In this document: piece after piece, positions 12,470-23,513 of the stretch
How positions within the stretch are numbered: the stretch's first letter is position 1
Layout of the letters: each line of letters starts with the position of its first letter
The notes under the pieces: generated by a model
What the model was told of the DNA's origin: nothing
The model's input: only the letters and a program-made list of their open reading frames with translations
The model's database searches: none
NCBI GenBank assembly: GCA_019188255.1
Contig: JAETXT010000001.1
Span: 5,952,001-6,016,000 of the forward strand
Direction: 5' to 3'
Length of the DNA: 64,000 nucleotides
Origin: Verticillium longisporum
Lineage: Eukaryota > Ascomycota > Sordariomycetes > Glomerellales > Plectosphaerellaceae
Program-made: the position numbers and the translations under genes

Positions 12470-12861
12470 TGTGTGGATGCCAGAGCTGCAGGGATGCATG
12501 TATGAGTAGAAAACGGTTCGTGGTGTCGGGATACCCTAGGATTGTCGAGAGCTACGGGGGCGGGGTTTTGGCCTCAAGGTGATTTTGCCAAGTAATCTTG
12601 CACGAAGTAGATGAAACGAAACAAGCAGGCACGCAAGAGTATTTTCAGCGTTTACCGCCTACATCAATTCTGCGTCATCTCTGACAATCTCGCTGCTCGC
12701 CCGCCTGCCGTAGCAAGATATACGTACAAATGGCTCTCCGATGATCCGTGCAACTCCCTCGAAGAAACAAGGCAAAGAAAAAACAGAAAACCATAGCAAA
12801 AGGGGGTAACGACCCTTGTCCGTTTCGGTGGTCTTGTAACAGTGTAGCAAGTTTATTGCAT
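12470..12861. other. Convergent 3' intergenic region
   Basis: 392 bp between the stop codons of the Rav2 gene (+) and the NIPSNAP gene (-). It is expected to hold both 3' UTRs; nothing else was seen. Confidence 0.6.
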
Positions 12862-14014
12862 TTATTGCACTGGCGACCAGGGCATGGGCGTCAGGATCCT
12901 CGACTCCATCTTCTGGATGAGGGGCACCGTCTTGTGGACCGTCTCGCTCCATCCCTCAATCTGCCAGCTCTGTTCGCGACGGATCTTGCGCTCCTCCAGG
13001 TTGGCAAACTGCCAGAGGTGGTGGACGGTGTTGAGGTCGCCAATCTGGACGAACCAGGCGCCGACGCCCTCCATGACCTCGCGGCGGGCCTTGAGGCCGC
13101 GCCGCCAGTGCGTCTCCCACTCGAGCAGGTTGCCCGGGTGCAGGGTGTAGGAGCGCAGCTCAAAGATGCCGCCGAGTTTGCGCGGGGGCGTCGTGGGCCA
13201 GAAGGAGAACTCCTGCATGAGGGAGTTCTTCCTCGAGTGGATGAGGCTGCGGAGCTTCTTTTCAAAGTCGGCGTACTCGGGGTGGTTGGCGATGTTGTGG
13301 ATCGACTCGTGGTAGCCCTGGTATCGCTGGTACTCCCAGATGTGGACTGACTCGTTAGTTGATTGAAACACAGGACCTCCTGCGGCTGCCGGTGCAGGTG
13401 GGCGTGTACTCACCAAAGGTGTTGGTGTCGCCAATCTCGGTCCTCCAGCTGCCCACGAGGTGGACCTTGTTCTCGGGCAAAGCGGCCATCTTGGGGTACC
13501 AATTGCTGATGAGGTCGACGTACTCCTCGAGCCTGTCCTGCTTGACCTCGTGGAAGGAGATGGTGTGAACATATTTGCCGCGGGCAAGGACCTGGCTGAA
13601 GCTCGCCTCGAGCTGGGCCTCGAGCTCGCGTCCTTCCTTGGTACCATAGATGAGGTTCGTTAGCGGGCCGGCCTTCTTGGTGGGCTCTTTGGCGTCGGCC
13701 TTGGATCCTGCAGAAGAGGCCTTCAGTGAGCCGAGTTTCTCGGCGTCGGCGGGCGACAGGGGGGAGGAGGGGGGAGGGGGAGAGGAACGATGAGCCCACG
13801 CACTTGCTTCCCGCTGCTTCTGCTGGTCGACCAACTGCTCTCGGAATGCCTGCTGCCTCTTGTTGAATTCTTCGACGCTCTGGGGCGAAGCGCTGATGTC
13901 GGCCATGCCGGGCGTCTTGGTACATGGCTGGCCAGTGGTGGAGAAGGCGGCTCGCAGCGCCGTGCGGGGGGTCGCCGCGCCGGCAGCTGCGCGCACCAAA
14001 CGCTGGCTCAGCAT
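12862..14014 (-). CDS. NIPSNAP family mitochondrial protein
   Basis: Exons 14014-13414 and 13346-12862 join across a 67-nt intron (GTGAGT...TCAG) to give 361 residues. The start at 14014 gives a clear mitochondrial presequence (MLSQRLVRAAAGAATPR, then AFSTTGQP). Two ferredoxin-like NIPSNAP repeats follow: KYVHTISFHEVKQDRLEEYV with VGSWRTEIGDTNTF, and GGIFELRSYTLHPGNLLEWE with VGAWFVQIGDLNTVHHLWQF. GPLTNLIYGTKEGRE precedes them. NIPSNAPs are linked to mitochondrial quality control in animals; the fungal role is unclear. Residues about 71-102 (13708-13803) may be a 96-nt intron instead (GTGCGT...CTGCAG, pyrimidine-rich), which would leave 329 residues. Confidence 0.88.
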
Positions 14015-15008
14015 GGTGAAGGTGAGGAGGGGGTGACGGAGGGAAAGGAAGCGGTTGCTGGTGGTGCTGATGGTGTTGCTGAGGTCAAGGTGGCAGAAGC
14101 AATAGAAGGTTGGCGCCCCCGGCAAGGAAGAGGCGGCTGAATGGTTTGATCAACGCACGGGAGTGCGCACGGTAGATTGTGACCGAAGCGTCGAGCTATA
14201 TTGAGATCCCAAGGTGCAGCAGGTAGAGAGGCAGGTCGCCGGAAAGCAGGCAGGTACTTCCGAGAGAGAGCAGGGACCGTGTTTTGCTGTTTGGCAGCGT
14301 TTCAAAAGGCAGAAGCGGGAAGCAAGCTGTTGCTGGTCAGATAGCCGCGCCGTGGGAGTGCAGCTTCAAGGGTAATTGGATGGTGGTTTGGGGATGCCTG
14401 GATGCTGAGCAATGAGTGATCTCCTATTGCAGTTCACCCCGCACTTGGAGTAAGGGTAATTGATTGGAAGGTCGGCCCAGGGCAGGTGATGCTGGCAGGC
14501 CAAAGGGGATGGATGTGCAGAATGGTGGTGTGGTGTGGTGTGGGTAACAGTGTGTGACGGACAAAGGGAGGGGGAAAGGGTGTGACCGTTACTCTCCCGT
14601 TGTACAGGTGCTGGATCTGGGGAAAGCTGGGCTTCGGGGGGGGGCTCACCCACGGCAGAGGCAACGGGGGACAGCTCATGTGGGGCGGAACCCAGAACTG
14701 GCTGGTCTCGTCTGAGGACCAGTGCGGAGAAGCTGGGCATGATGTCACCTGACGGAGAAATCAAGCGCCGTCTGGAGGCACGTGACGAGCGTCTTATCAG
14801 CCACGCGGCTTATCGACCAAAACGTCCAGTCAGCAAAGTGAGGAACTCCTGCCTGAGGCTGCATTGCCGGCTAACGGCTCAACCCGACGACAGACGAGGC
14901 ATCGGAGGAAAAAGGCTCTCTCTTGATAGCTTCACCTCGGACCCTTGAATCAACCACCCTCAAACGCCAATCCCCACCAACCCAACGCCTCTCCCACAAA
15001 TCGCCAAG
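14015..15008. promoter_or_regulatory. Divergent promoter region between the NIPSNAP gene and atp18
   Basis: 994 bp separate two nuclear genes for mitochondrial proteins transcribed away from each other. It contains a GGTGTGGTGTGG simple stretch near 14525-14545. No gene is supported. Confidence 0.5.
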
Positions 15009-15410
15009 ATGCTCTTCGGTGCTACCCCCCTCAAGAAGTTCCCGGCGCCCGTTCGTACGTCAATCGCTGCTGCATCCGCTCGCGCCTCGCATTCGTGCTG
15101 ACCCGAATATAGTGAGGCCCATGGCTCCCTTCTACGCCGCTGGTACGATTGCCGACTCCTGACCCCCGAACCTCGACACAAAAACCTGCCAAACGGCAAC
15201 AGACGACAGACTCGAGACGAACTCAGCATACTGACGCACGACAGGCCTCATCATCGCCTACGGCATCAACTCTGCCCAGAACGCCATGATGGCTTGTATG
15301 TCCTCCATGAGCCATTGCCGGCCTACAAAGCACGCAAAAACTGACAGCGCATTGCAGCCGATGAGTGGAAGAAGGATGCCCGCAACCCTGCCGTCAAGGG
15401 CGGTCACTAA
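15009..15410 (+). CDS. atp18: F1Fo ATP synthase subunit j (Atp18), 59 aa in four exons
   Basis: Four tiny exons (15009-15054, 15113-15142, 15245-15295, 15358-15410) splice to 59 residues. The introns begin GTACGT, GTACGA and GTATGT and end TAG, CAG and CAG; all are phase 1. The product begins MLFGATPLKKFPAPVLRPM, then has one membrane span (PFYAAGLIIAYGINSAQNA) and ends SDEWKKDARNPAVKGGH. The KKFPAPxLRPM...PFYAAG pattern and the DPRNP-like tail match fungal Atp18, a small Fo subunit in the mitochondrial inner membrane. Every exon is too short to stand out alone, so automated annotation could miss this gene. It is divergent from the NIPSNAP gene. Confidence 0.9.
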
Positions 15411-16029
15411 ATCGATAATCGATCGGGACGGGCCGCCAAGGGGATGGAAGTCGTATGAACAGAGGCTAGTTCGGCAAGGAACACACACGCATCGAACGAC
15501 CACCGACGACGTGCTAGAGGACGATTGTATCATAGACCGGCGACACGCATTAATTGAGTTGTTACCGATTTGCCACCCACACCTTCATTCATACGAGTAC
15601 GCGACGCTATCTCAGGCCATTATGAAATCATGGCTGTTTGTCGACGACCACGCACATCCCCCTACAGAAATGTACTGACCATCGTGACACTTTGAACCAT
15701 GGAGTGTGACCGGGGTCATTACTGAGGCCTCATACTACGGCGTGTCATCTGTTCTCCGAAATAGTCCTCACACGCCTCCGAGTGATCGGAAGTGAACTCA
15801 TACTCACGTGACGTCCCAATCCGCAATGTCTACTACATCTCGCGAATCTTCAATTCGAAAGTTTAATGACAGCCGCGACGGATCGTAGATACATGAATTA
15901 CATGCTGCCGTCAAGAACGACTTGCCGTACGCTTCAAATCGGTATGAATCATCCGGCGACTTCGCATGTCCTGCATTTGATCGGCTCCCATGCGCCCTTA
16001 CAGTGACAATTGCATGCTAGATCCACTTA
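15411..16029. other. Intergenic region, nothing recognised
   Basis: 619 bp between atp18 and the FSH1-like gene contain the 3' UTR of the first and the promoter of the second. No motif is recognised. Confidence 0.55.
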
Positions 16030-16918
16030 ATGAGGCGCTCTTCAACTCAACAACCGCACCACATGCGATCTTTCAGATTGTTCAGGCACCCGGCTTTACG
16101 ACGTCCGACGCCTCCAGGTACACGTATACTGCCAAGTTATCCTTCTACATCCTACGTGGGGCTCTGTAGATTTAGTACTCCCACCATAGTTGCACCCATG
16201 TCTACGGCAACAAACCCAGCGCCTAACGGCACGGCCGATAAGAAACAAAAAGCAAACACCAGAAAGGAATTCAAAATTCTCATGCTACATGGTAAGCTAT
16301 ACGCATCCAGCCTTCTCAAGCTCTCATTCTATCAAGTGCCGCCCATCATAGGATGTGCGGTGGAATACTACATCTCACCCGAAAATACAACCAGTTGCAA
16401 AACTCATCTCCATCTTACTGTCCCTTGGAGGCCTTCACTAACACGCGCCAGGCTACACACAATCGGGGCCCCTCTTCCGCTCCAAGACGCGCGCGCTCGA
16501 GAAGCTCCTAGCCAAGGCCCTCACGCCCCTGAGCCTGACCCTGAACTGCATCTACCCCACGGCGCCGATCAAGCTCAACCCCGCCGACATCCCCGGCTAC
16601 CAGCCGCCGGCGGACGACGCCGAGGACACGCCGGCGCCGGACTCCTGGGCCTGGTTCCGCCGCCGCGACAACCCGTCCGACGCCGACAGGCCGTCCTACA
16701 TTGGTCTCGACGAGGGCATGGCGGCCATAGCCTCGACCCTGCGCTCGTCCGGCCCCGTCGACGAGGGCCGCAGCCGGGCGCTGGTCGACCGCTGCGAGGA
16801 GGCGGCGGTCGTGGTCCACCCAGGCGGCCACTATGTGCCCATCTCGAAGGAGTGGGCCATGGCGCTGGCGGGGTACGACAAGCACCATGCGCAGGATCCA
16901 GAGGCCGCCAAGATGTAG
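16030..16918 (+). CDS. FSH1-type serine hydrolase with its catalytic core deleted
   Basis: Exons 16030-16291 and 16452-16918 join across a 160-nt intron (GTAAGC...CCAG) to 242 residues. From the later ATG at 16198 it would be 186 residues. The N-terminus resembles a mitochondrial presequence (RLFRHPALRR, then CRFST). The family start FKILMLHGYTQSGPLFRSKT is intact, as are the NCIYPTAPIKL segment and the C-terminal VVVHPGGHYVPISKEW, which carries the catalytic His. Between GLDEGMAAIASTLRSSGPVD and EGRSRALVDRC the family normally has roughly 85-100 more residues, including the GFSQG nucleophile elbow and the acidic residue. These are missing with the frame kept. The product is therefore predicted to be catalytically dead, or the assembly lost this segment. 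Confidence 0.75.
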
Positions 16919-17139
16919 GGGAGTCCGTCAATGCATAGCACGCAACATAGACACTAGATGATCGCAAGGTAGACATCAAGGTTACATGCCCCGTTTCGAC
17001 GGGGGTGGTATTCTATATTCTACAGTGACAAGTCTCCAGGCGAGTCCGTGTTCTAGTCACAATCACAGAGCCGCTTCGCCGCCCAGCCGCTTGTAGCCGT
17101 TCCCAGAGCGTGTGAAGACTGACACACTGTCAGACTGGC
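16919..17139. other. Short convergent spacer
   Basis: 221 bp between the stop codons of the FSH1-like gene (+) and rpn5 (-). It is expected to hold both 3' UTRs. Confidence 0.5.
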
Positions 17140-18780
17140 TTAGCGTGCCTTGGCGGCCGTCTTGCCCTTGCTTGACTTGGACGTCGGCTGGATGCGCGCC
17201 ATCATCTCCTCCTTGGTGATGAGGTGGTCGATCCTCTCCAACAGACCGAGAAGGCTCTTCATGTTGCCGCTCCACTCGTTCAGGAGGTCATCGGCGTATC
17301 TGGGCTTGGCGGAGCTGACAATGCGCGCTGGTCGGTCAATCTTGGCGTAGACCGTCTTGGAGGTGACCAGGTCACTGATGTACTTCTCCGTTTCATCTTC
17401 GGCCAGATCCAACAGCTGCGTGAGACGGCTCATTTGGATGCGAGTGTAATACTTGGCCACAACGCGGACGTTGTGCTCGATCACACGCTTGCGAAGATCC
17501 TCCCAGCGCTGGTGCGCCTTCTCATCCGCAGACTGACCAGCCTGGGCGTCGAAAACGTCGGTCTGGCAGAGATCAGGGCCGAACCTCTTGGCCACTTCGG
17601 GCCACCTCATAAGCTCATGAACTGTGAAGAGCTTCAAAATCTCCTCCTCGACGGGCACTTGGGCATTGCGCGTGTCACGCAGAATTCGGTGCAGGAGGTC
17701 ATGCTGCTCGTTGTCGTGGGGTGCAAGGATGACAAAGTAAATGATGCGCTGGAGAACCTAGAAACAGAATTAGCGGTGCGTAGAACGAACAGGCAAAACT
17801 CTCGGACGTACTGGGTGCAGCTTGGCAGGGTCGTTCTCGACAGCCTCCGTGTCCAGGACTTGTCGGTAGTTCTTGCAAACCTCGAGGTACTTGTTGTCGT
17901 GCTTCGCCAGGATGATCTGCTGCTCGTAGTATCGCAGCTTGAGGTCTGTTGTGTCATCCACCTTTTCTTCTGGCACCTCTTCACCACGAAGCCTCTTCTT
18001 CTCGCGCTCCTTCTGCTCCTTCTCCAGCTGCTCGGGTGTCTTCTTCGGTTTCCTTGACAGATACCGGGTGCTGATCTTCCTGCTCAGAATGCCAGCCTGG
18101 GTCCAGTCTCCGCTCTCGATGCACAGGGCGACCTGCGCAAGGATGAACTCTGTCTTTTCTCTCCGGTCCATGGAACCAAACGTTTCCACCTGCAGTTCGC
18201 ACAGAATCTCTGTCGCGGCCTTGAGGTCGCCCTGTTCCTTCTTGATATCGGACAGAATCTTGGTAACGCGCGCGCTCGACTTCGACGAAGATCTTGCCCT
18301 CGGTGACAGTTCGTAGAGTCTCAATGAGCGACAGCTTGGTTTTGAGGTCTGGCGTCTCGTCGAGGAAGCCAACAACGGTCTGCACCATCTTGGTGATGGC
18401 CTGCTTCAGCTGACTGTGCTTCTTCGACAGGACGAGCACCTGCTCGTTGAGGAGAGACCAGTTCTTCGCATTCTTGCAGATTGTGACGATGGCGACCAGC
18501 ACACGAGACGTGGAGGCGAGCTCTGAAGCCTGCGGGTTGGTCAGCAATATGTCTGGTGCTCGCATGACGTCGACAAACGCACTTGACGGGTTTGCTTCTC
18601 GAGCACGGCAAGACGCTCGACAGCGGCCTGGATGTCGCTCTACAATTCCAAAGTTAGCGGCGATCCTGTTGTTGTTGTGTTCGTAGGCTGGCGCACCGAT
18701 GCGAGCTGCTCCGCTTCGGGGATCTGCTTGTCGGCCTCCTTCGAGAAGTCCTTCTCGGGCGTGAGGGCTCCTTCCGACAT
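17140..18780 (-). CDS. rpn5: 26S proteasome lid subunit Rpn5 (PSMD12), with a 2-nt frameshift
   Basis: Exons 18780-18697, 18639-18583, 18529-17812 and 17757-17140 encode a protein of about 492 residues if two bases are allowed for. It begins [17 protein letters not shown]. Family hallmarks include [50 protein letters not shown] and a C-terminal PCI domain ([47 protein letters not shown]). Rpn5 is a scaffold of the proteasome lid. In exon 3 the frame changes between the ...VERAR and [14 protein letters not shown] segments, at an alternating CG run 18267-18275 that appears two bases short. Intron phases close only if those 2 nt are present. Rpn5 is essential in yeast, so a consensus error is the likelier cause. 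Confidence 0.9.
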
Positions 18781-19653
18781 GATGGCGGGTATTTGTGGTT
18801 TCTTGACACGATTGGTCTTTTGTCGGTAATCGGGGCGTTGAACAGATATCGAGGAAATGGGGTGTTGGTGGTTGGTGTTGCAAGGGTGGTGATGATCGTT
18901 GTTTGGCGGCGACCTGGAGCTTCTCTGGTCGAAGCCCGCCCAGGCTAGGTACCAGGTAGCTCACGCAACGTGCTCGTGCCTGCCGGCGGCCCACAATTGC
19001 GCATGGTGACGGCAAAGCGTTTGGCCGGTCGCCGGTGGTGTGCTGACGTAATAGAGCATCAACAGGATCATGACTTTTGGTTGAGTCTAGCACCGTCCGA
19101 ATTTATTGTTCACTTCTTGGAAATCAGCGTGTTAATCGTCAGACTTAAGTGATTGTTTACGGCCTGTCAAGCTACGAAGCTGTGCTCAAGAATGGCATGC
19201 CGTGGCTTGTGAAGCGTTGAGTAACATGAGCATAAGTCTGGCTGTGAGGTCGAAATACCGGATACATGATACCGTCAAGCATCTGGGAAGTTGTCGAGTC
19301 ACTTTACGGGGCGCAAATGCAATGCTCACGTGTCCCGTTTGGCACATTAACGGTAGACAAGTGCCAGTCGCGTCCTGTTTGGTCAAGTCTGTTCAACAGC
19401 ATCATGATGCTTCACTTGCCTCAAGGTTAGGCCGGCGCCGAACACCATGCCAAGCCTCCAAAGCATATTCTACTCATTAGGATCATCATGGGCGCGCAGG
19501 GAATTTCATGTGATAGGTTGGTTTTATCATTTGTCCATTACTAGGCAGACTGTAGACGTTTCAAGCCTGCCCCTCATATGTATCGCTACAACTAGATTTA
19601 CAGCCACTGTGAACATGGCGTAACCCGCAAACTTTCTATCCGAAATGCAACGC
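18781..19653. other. Intergenic region upstream of rpn5
   Basis: 873 bp hold the rpn5 promoter, including CTAGGTACCAGGTAG at 18945-18959, and the 3' flank of the AA1-like gene. No gene was seen. Confidence 0.5.
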
Positions 19654-20186
19654 TTAAGCCTGGGCGGGAGCGTCGGGCAGGCCGTCGATGACAATGGTGG
19701 TGGGGTTCTGCTGCTGGCAGATAAAGTCACCAAGGCCGCCAGCACGGCAGTGAGTGAAGATCTCGCCAGTGCCGTAGAAGCCGACGCTGTCCAAGAATGT
19801 CAGTCATCGCGGGTTGGGGTATCTCACGTCCCAAGGGGAGGGTCAACTTACGCAAGGCCGAGCTCGTGGTACAGGCTCAGAGCGAACTCATACTGCTTAC
19901 CACAGGACAGGGCGAAGCGGTACTTGGACTCGCCGCAGGTGATGACGTCGGAAGGCAGGCCGGGGTTCTGGGCCTCGCAGAGGAGGCCGTCGGCGTCGTC
20001 GCCGCTCAGCTTGAAGTTGACGTACTTGATGGTGCCGTCCTGGCCCTTGCGGACGTTGAAGTCGGCAATGTCAATGTTCTCGTACATGTTGGGGTCGGGA
20101 GGAGCACCGGTGAAGCCGGGAGACGCGGGGGCCGCGAGGGCAGAGGCGCCAAAGAGGGCGGCGGCGGCGGCGAGGGTGAACTGCAT
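19654..20186 (-). CDS. Small secreted AA1-like (Alt a 1-type) protein, candidate effector
   Basis: Exons 20186-19852 and 19786-19654 join across a 65-nt intron (GTAAGT...ACAG, with branch site CTGAC) to 155 residues. A signal peptide (MQFTLAAAAALFGASALAA) leads to a beta-rich secreted domain with five cysteines (LLCEA, VITCGES, LSCGKQ, FTHCRAGG, DFICQQ). The spacing and motifs such as NIDIADFNVRKG and VGFYGTGEIFTHCRAGG resemble the AA1-like family of ascomycete allergens and elicitors; this assignment is by eye. A TATA element lies about 140 bp upstream and the start context is CAAAATG. It is first in a run of three secreted-protein genes on the same strand. Confidence 0.8.
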
Positions 20187-22258
20187 TTTGATGTTGGGTG
20201 AGGTTGAAGGGTTGAGGGTTTGTGTGAAAGATTGGTGATGGTGTCAAGTCTCAAGGATGCTCTGATGTGGTTCGATGTGTTGATCTGGTTCCAAACCTCT
20301 AGCAGAGACTGGCGATGCTGTCTTTTTATACTACATCTCGAGACTCGATACGAATGCTCAACGTCACAAGCCTCCGACGCAACCTAGAGGTCGACGTCAC
20401 CAACACTCGACGGGCGGAGACGGCAGTGTGGATCGCAAGTCGGGCTACGTGCCGGACCTTCTCCAGATTTCCGTCTCTTGGCCACCGATACGAGGCGCCC
20501 GAAGTAGTCTTGGCCCCGGCAAGCAACGGGTACGCTAAGCTACGTAGCATGCCTAGACGCAGGGTCCCATCTGCGGCAAGCGATCGAGCTGTTCTACTCT
20601 CGCCCGCCCGCCTCTTCTGCGACCACCAGCTCGCAACCTCGTCTGGGTTCCTCACCTGAGTTTCCACTACGAAAACAGCCAGCTAATCGGCAGCCTCGGC
20701 CGCCGCCCAGCCATGCGACCTTACTGCCGTTGCATTGCTGGACGATAGCGGTGGCGTCGTTGACGATCTTCTCGTATCGCCCCGGGGCAGGGTCCTTTCT
20801 CCGATGTGGAGAGCGCGCTATGCAGGGCTGCTGATCAGGTCAATTGCGAGCAAGCCGGCATTCCAATGTCTTGCCAGAGAGATGTATGTGGGAAGGGGAA
20901 ACGCTCCACTGCCAACATTGCATCTCGCCCCGTGCGGCAACAGCCTTATTCGTGTTCCTCGATCATACTGACACGGAGGCCTGACGTCGTTGCAAACCTT
21001 GGGCGAGCTGAGAGCTGGGCAGCCAATGATGGAAGCCAAGTCGGACAGGGCCCACCATGACTCGGGCCGCTATATCTCCTCTCCCCCTCTCTCTCTGGCG
21101 CGGCCCTCACGGAACCTGACCCAGTTCAGCGCTCTAGCGCTGTTTTTTGGTGTTCGTTGTCCAGATTTGTCGTCATTGTCATCGAGAGTTGGCCCAAAGA
21201 GGGTGAAGAGGGTCCCATGCTGGCTCCAGATTTCCGAAAGCAAACCTTCTGCACTGATTCAGGCAACATCCTCTTCAGCCCAAGATCACCGTAGCACTAA
21301 GTACGTACTCTCCAACATCATTCTCGTCATGAGGCTGTCTTGTGTCGATCAACGGATGGTTTTCGTTTGGTCACTTCTCATATTACGTTACCACTGGCGC
21401 CTTAGACATCCAGCCGGCTTGAAAGTCAGGCGTTCTGAATGAGCCTCACCACGTTGATAGTTCGGATAACATGCACCTCTGATTTTATTTTCTAACAAAA
21501 TTTTATTTTTAGCGAAATAAATCCCTCCAAGAAAGCTGGAACTACGAGCAGTCACATGTGGGTGTTCTCGTCTTTCAGAGTCTGGATGCAGGTGAGTGAC
21601 GATTGCGGATGAGTGGAATTCAGCTGCTGCCCGAAGATGAACCACAGTCCCGCATCAAGCACCTCCAAGTACACACGTACAAGGCAAGTCGAGTGCGGCC
21701 ACCAGGGGGAGAGGTTTTCAACGTTTTCCCAACAGGCGTTCTCGGTATACGTTCGCCTTTACAATGCAATTCATTACTCTGGCGGATTTTGCATTTCTTG
21801 ACAGTAGCTCCTCGTTCTTTGCTATCACGCTGTCACTTTGCATCTGGGTGTGTTTACGCCGGTAGTCCAATGCCTTCTCTACTTATCCCATTGCTTGGCA
21901 GTATGCCCACGCGTCAACACACTCTTCACGTGGCAGAGCAGATTGCTCCGTGATCACTTTGCCCCCTGAAAGTCTAGAGAACATCACAAAAGTTCCTTTA
22001 GCGACGATTCACGAGTTGCGGATGTGGCTCTGGCTGGTGAGGACTGTTTAACTATCTCGACTACTAGAGTCTAAAGCTTCTACCCGATGCCCGTTGTCAG
22101 GTCCCGAGCCCCAAGCAAGAGGTATGACCCTCTTCCGTTCTAAGCAAGATACCTGAGAAGACTGATATGGAAACCAATAGCATCATATGTTTTAAGCCAA
22201 GAGGCTCCCGCACTAGGTAATGACTGAGGTACGCAGCAAAAGAAAGGCCACGTGGTTA
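20187..22258. other. Intergenic region of 2.1 kb
   Basis: It contains the AA1-like promoter and no recognisable gene. A short AT-rich patch at about 21480-21530 (many T/A runs) stands out from the GC-rich surroundings. It could be a scrap of an old element, but nothing identifies it. Confidence 0.5.
20321..20330 (-). promoter_or_regulatory. TATA box of the AA1-like gene
   Basis: TATAAAAAGA on the minus strand lies about 140 bp before the start codon at 20186. Confidence 0.6.
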
Positions 22259-23513
22259 CTAGAAGTTGGCCTTGATCAAGCGGGTGATTTGCTCAACAGT
22301 CTCCTTCTGGATCTTGGCCTTGGCATCCTTCGTCTCGGTTGGCTTGGCTGTCGAGACAGGCTTGGCAGTGGAGTTCTTGAACAAGATCATCTTCTTGACA
22401 GGCTTGGAGACGTATTTGGGGCTTGGTGTTTTCTTCTTCACGATGGTCAGCAGAAGCTTTTAGATCAACAGGGGGATACTGCTTACATACCAAGGCCTCA
22501 CCCTTCGCCTCGTCCTCCTCGTTTTCAGGGCTGAGGCCACGGCGGACGTTCCTGATGGGATATCCAAAGGGCACGCCGACCCTGCGAACACCAACGGGGA
22601 CAATCTGAGGGGTGGCCATGACGGGGGCCGGAGCGGGCTGGGGCACGTAGGCCGGCTGAATCGGCTGGACCGGCTGGGCCGGGTGGTAGACGGGCGCGAC
22701 CGGACCGGGCTGGTAAGCAGGCACGGGCTGAGGAAAGTTGACGTAGCGGTTGACGCCAGCGTTGACATCGTCGGCGTCCTGAGCCTTGGCCTCCTTGCGG
22801 TCCCTTTCCTCGCGCTCCTTCTGCCACTTGTACTCGCGCTCGTCCTCGGCTTCGCGCTCAGCCTGCTTGGCGGCGGCCTCGTCAGACTCGCGCTGCTTGC
22901 GCTCGAGATAGAGGCGGTCCAGGCGCTGCGACTCCTCAAGGATCTTGCGCTCCTCCTCCTTTTCCTTCTTGCGGGAGTCGGCGAGGGCTTTCTTAACCCA
23001 GGAGGTGACGTCCTTCTCCTGCTGCTTGTTGATCTTCTGGAGGCGCTTCTTCTCGGCGAGCTGGTCGGCGGCCTTCTGGACCTCGGCGGCGTCCTCGGCG
23101 GCATCCTCGGCGGCCTTGCGCTCCTGGTACTCGGCCTCCTCGGCCTCGGCGGCCTTCTTTGCCTCGAGGGCGGCACGCTCAGCCTCCTTTTGCTCGGCGA
23201 TCGCGCGTTGCTTGGCTTCCTGCTCGATGGCGTTGGCCTCGGCCATGGCGTCCTTGATCCATCCGTTGATTTCTTCCTTGGTGGCGGCGGGCGCGGCAGG
23301 TTTCGGAGCAGGCTCGGTCGCCTTGATGACGCCGGAACCGCTGTTGTACACAGACTTGGCGGCGCCGGATGCGCCGTTGTACGCAGCCTTGACGGCGCCG
23401 GAACCTCCGCTGGGCTCAGAATTGAGGGTCTTGCCCGTACGAGGGGCCTGGGTGCCGGCGTTGACGGAGCCAAGGAGGGCGCAGGCCGTGAGGATACCAG
23501 TAGCGAAACGCAT
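22259..23513 (-). CDS. Secreted Lys/Glu/Ala-rich coiled-coil protein, function unknown
   Basis: Exons 23513-22491 and 22435-22259 join across a 55-nt intron (GTATGT...GAAG, branch site CTGAC) to 399 residues. A signal peptide (MRFATGILTACALLGSVNA) is followed by short repeats of the type GAVKAAYNGAS / GAAKSVYNSGS / GVIKA (residues 39-65). Two similar charged helical modules start with EINGWIKDAMAEA (81) and DVTSWVKKALADS (168), each running into a long coiled coil. A Pro/Val-rich linker (258-305) precedes a basic region and a Lys-rich tail ending QITRLIKANF. I do not recognise the family. A TATA box lies about 140 bp upstream and the start context is CAAAATG, as in its two neighbours. Confidence 0.75.
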
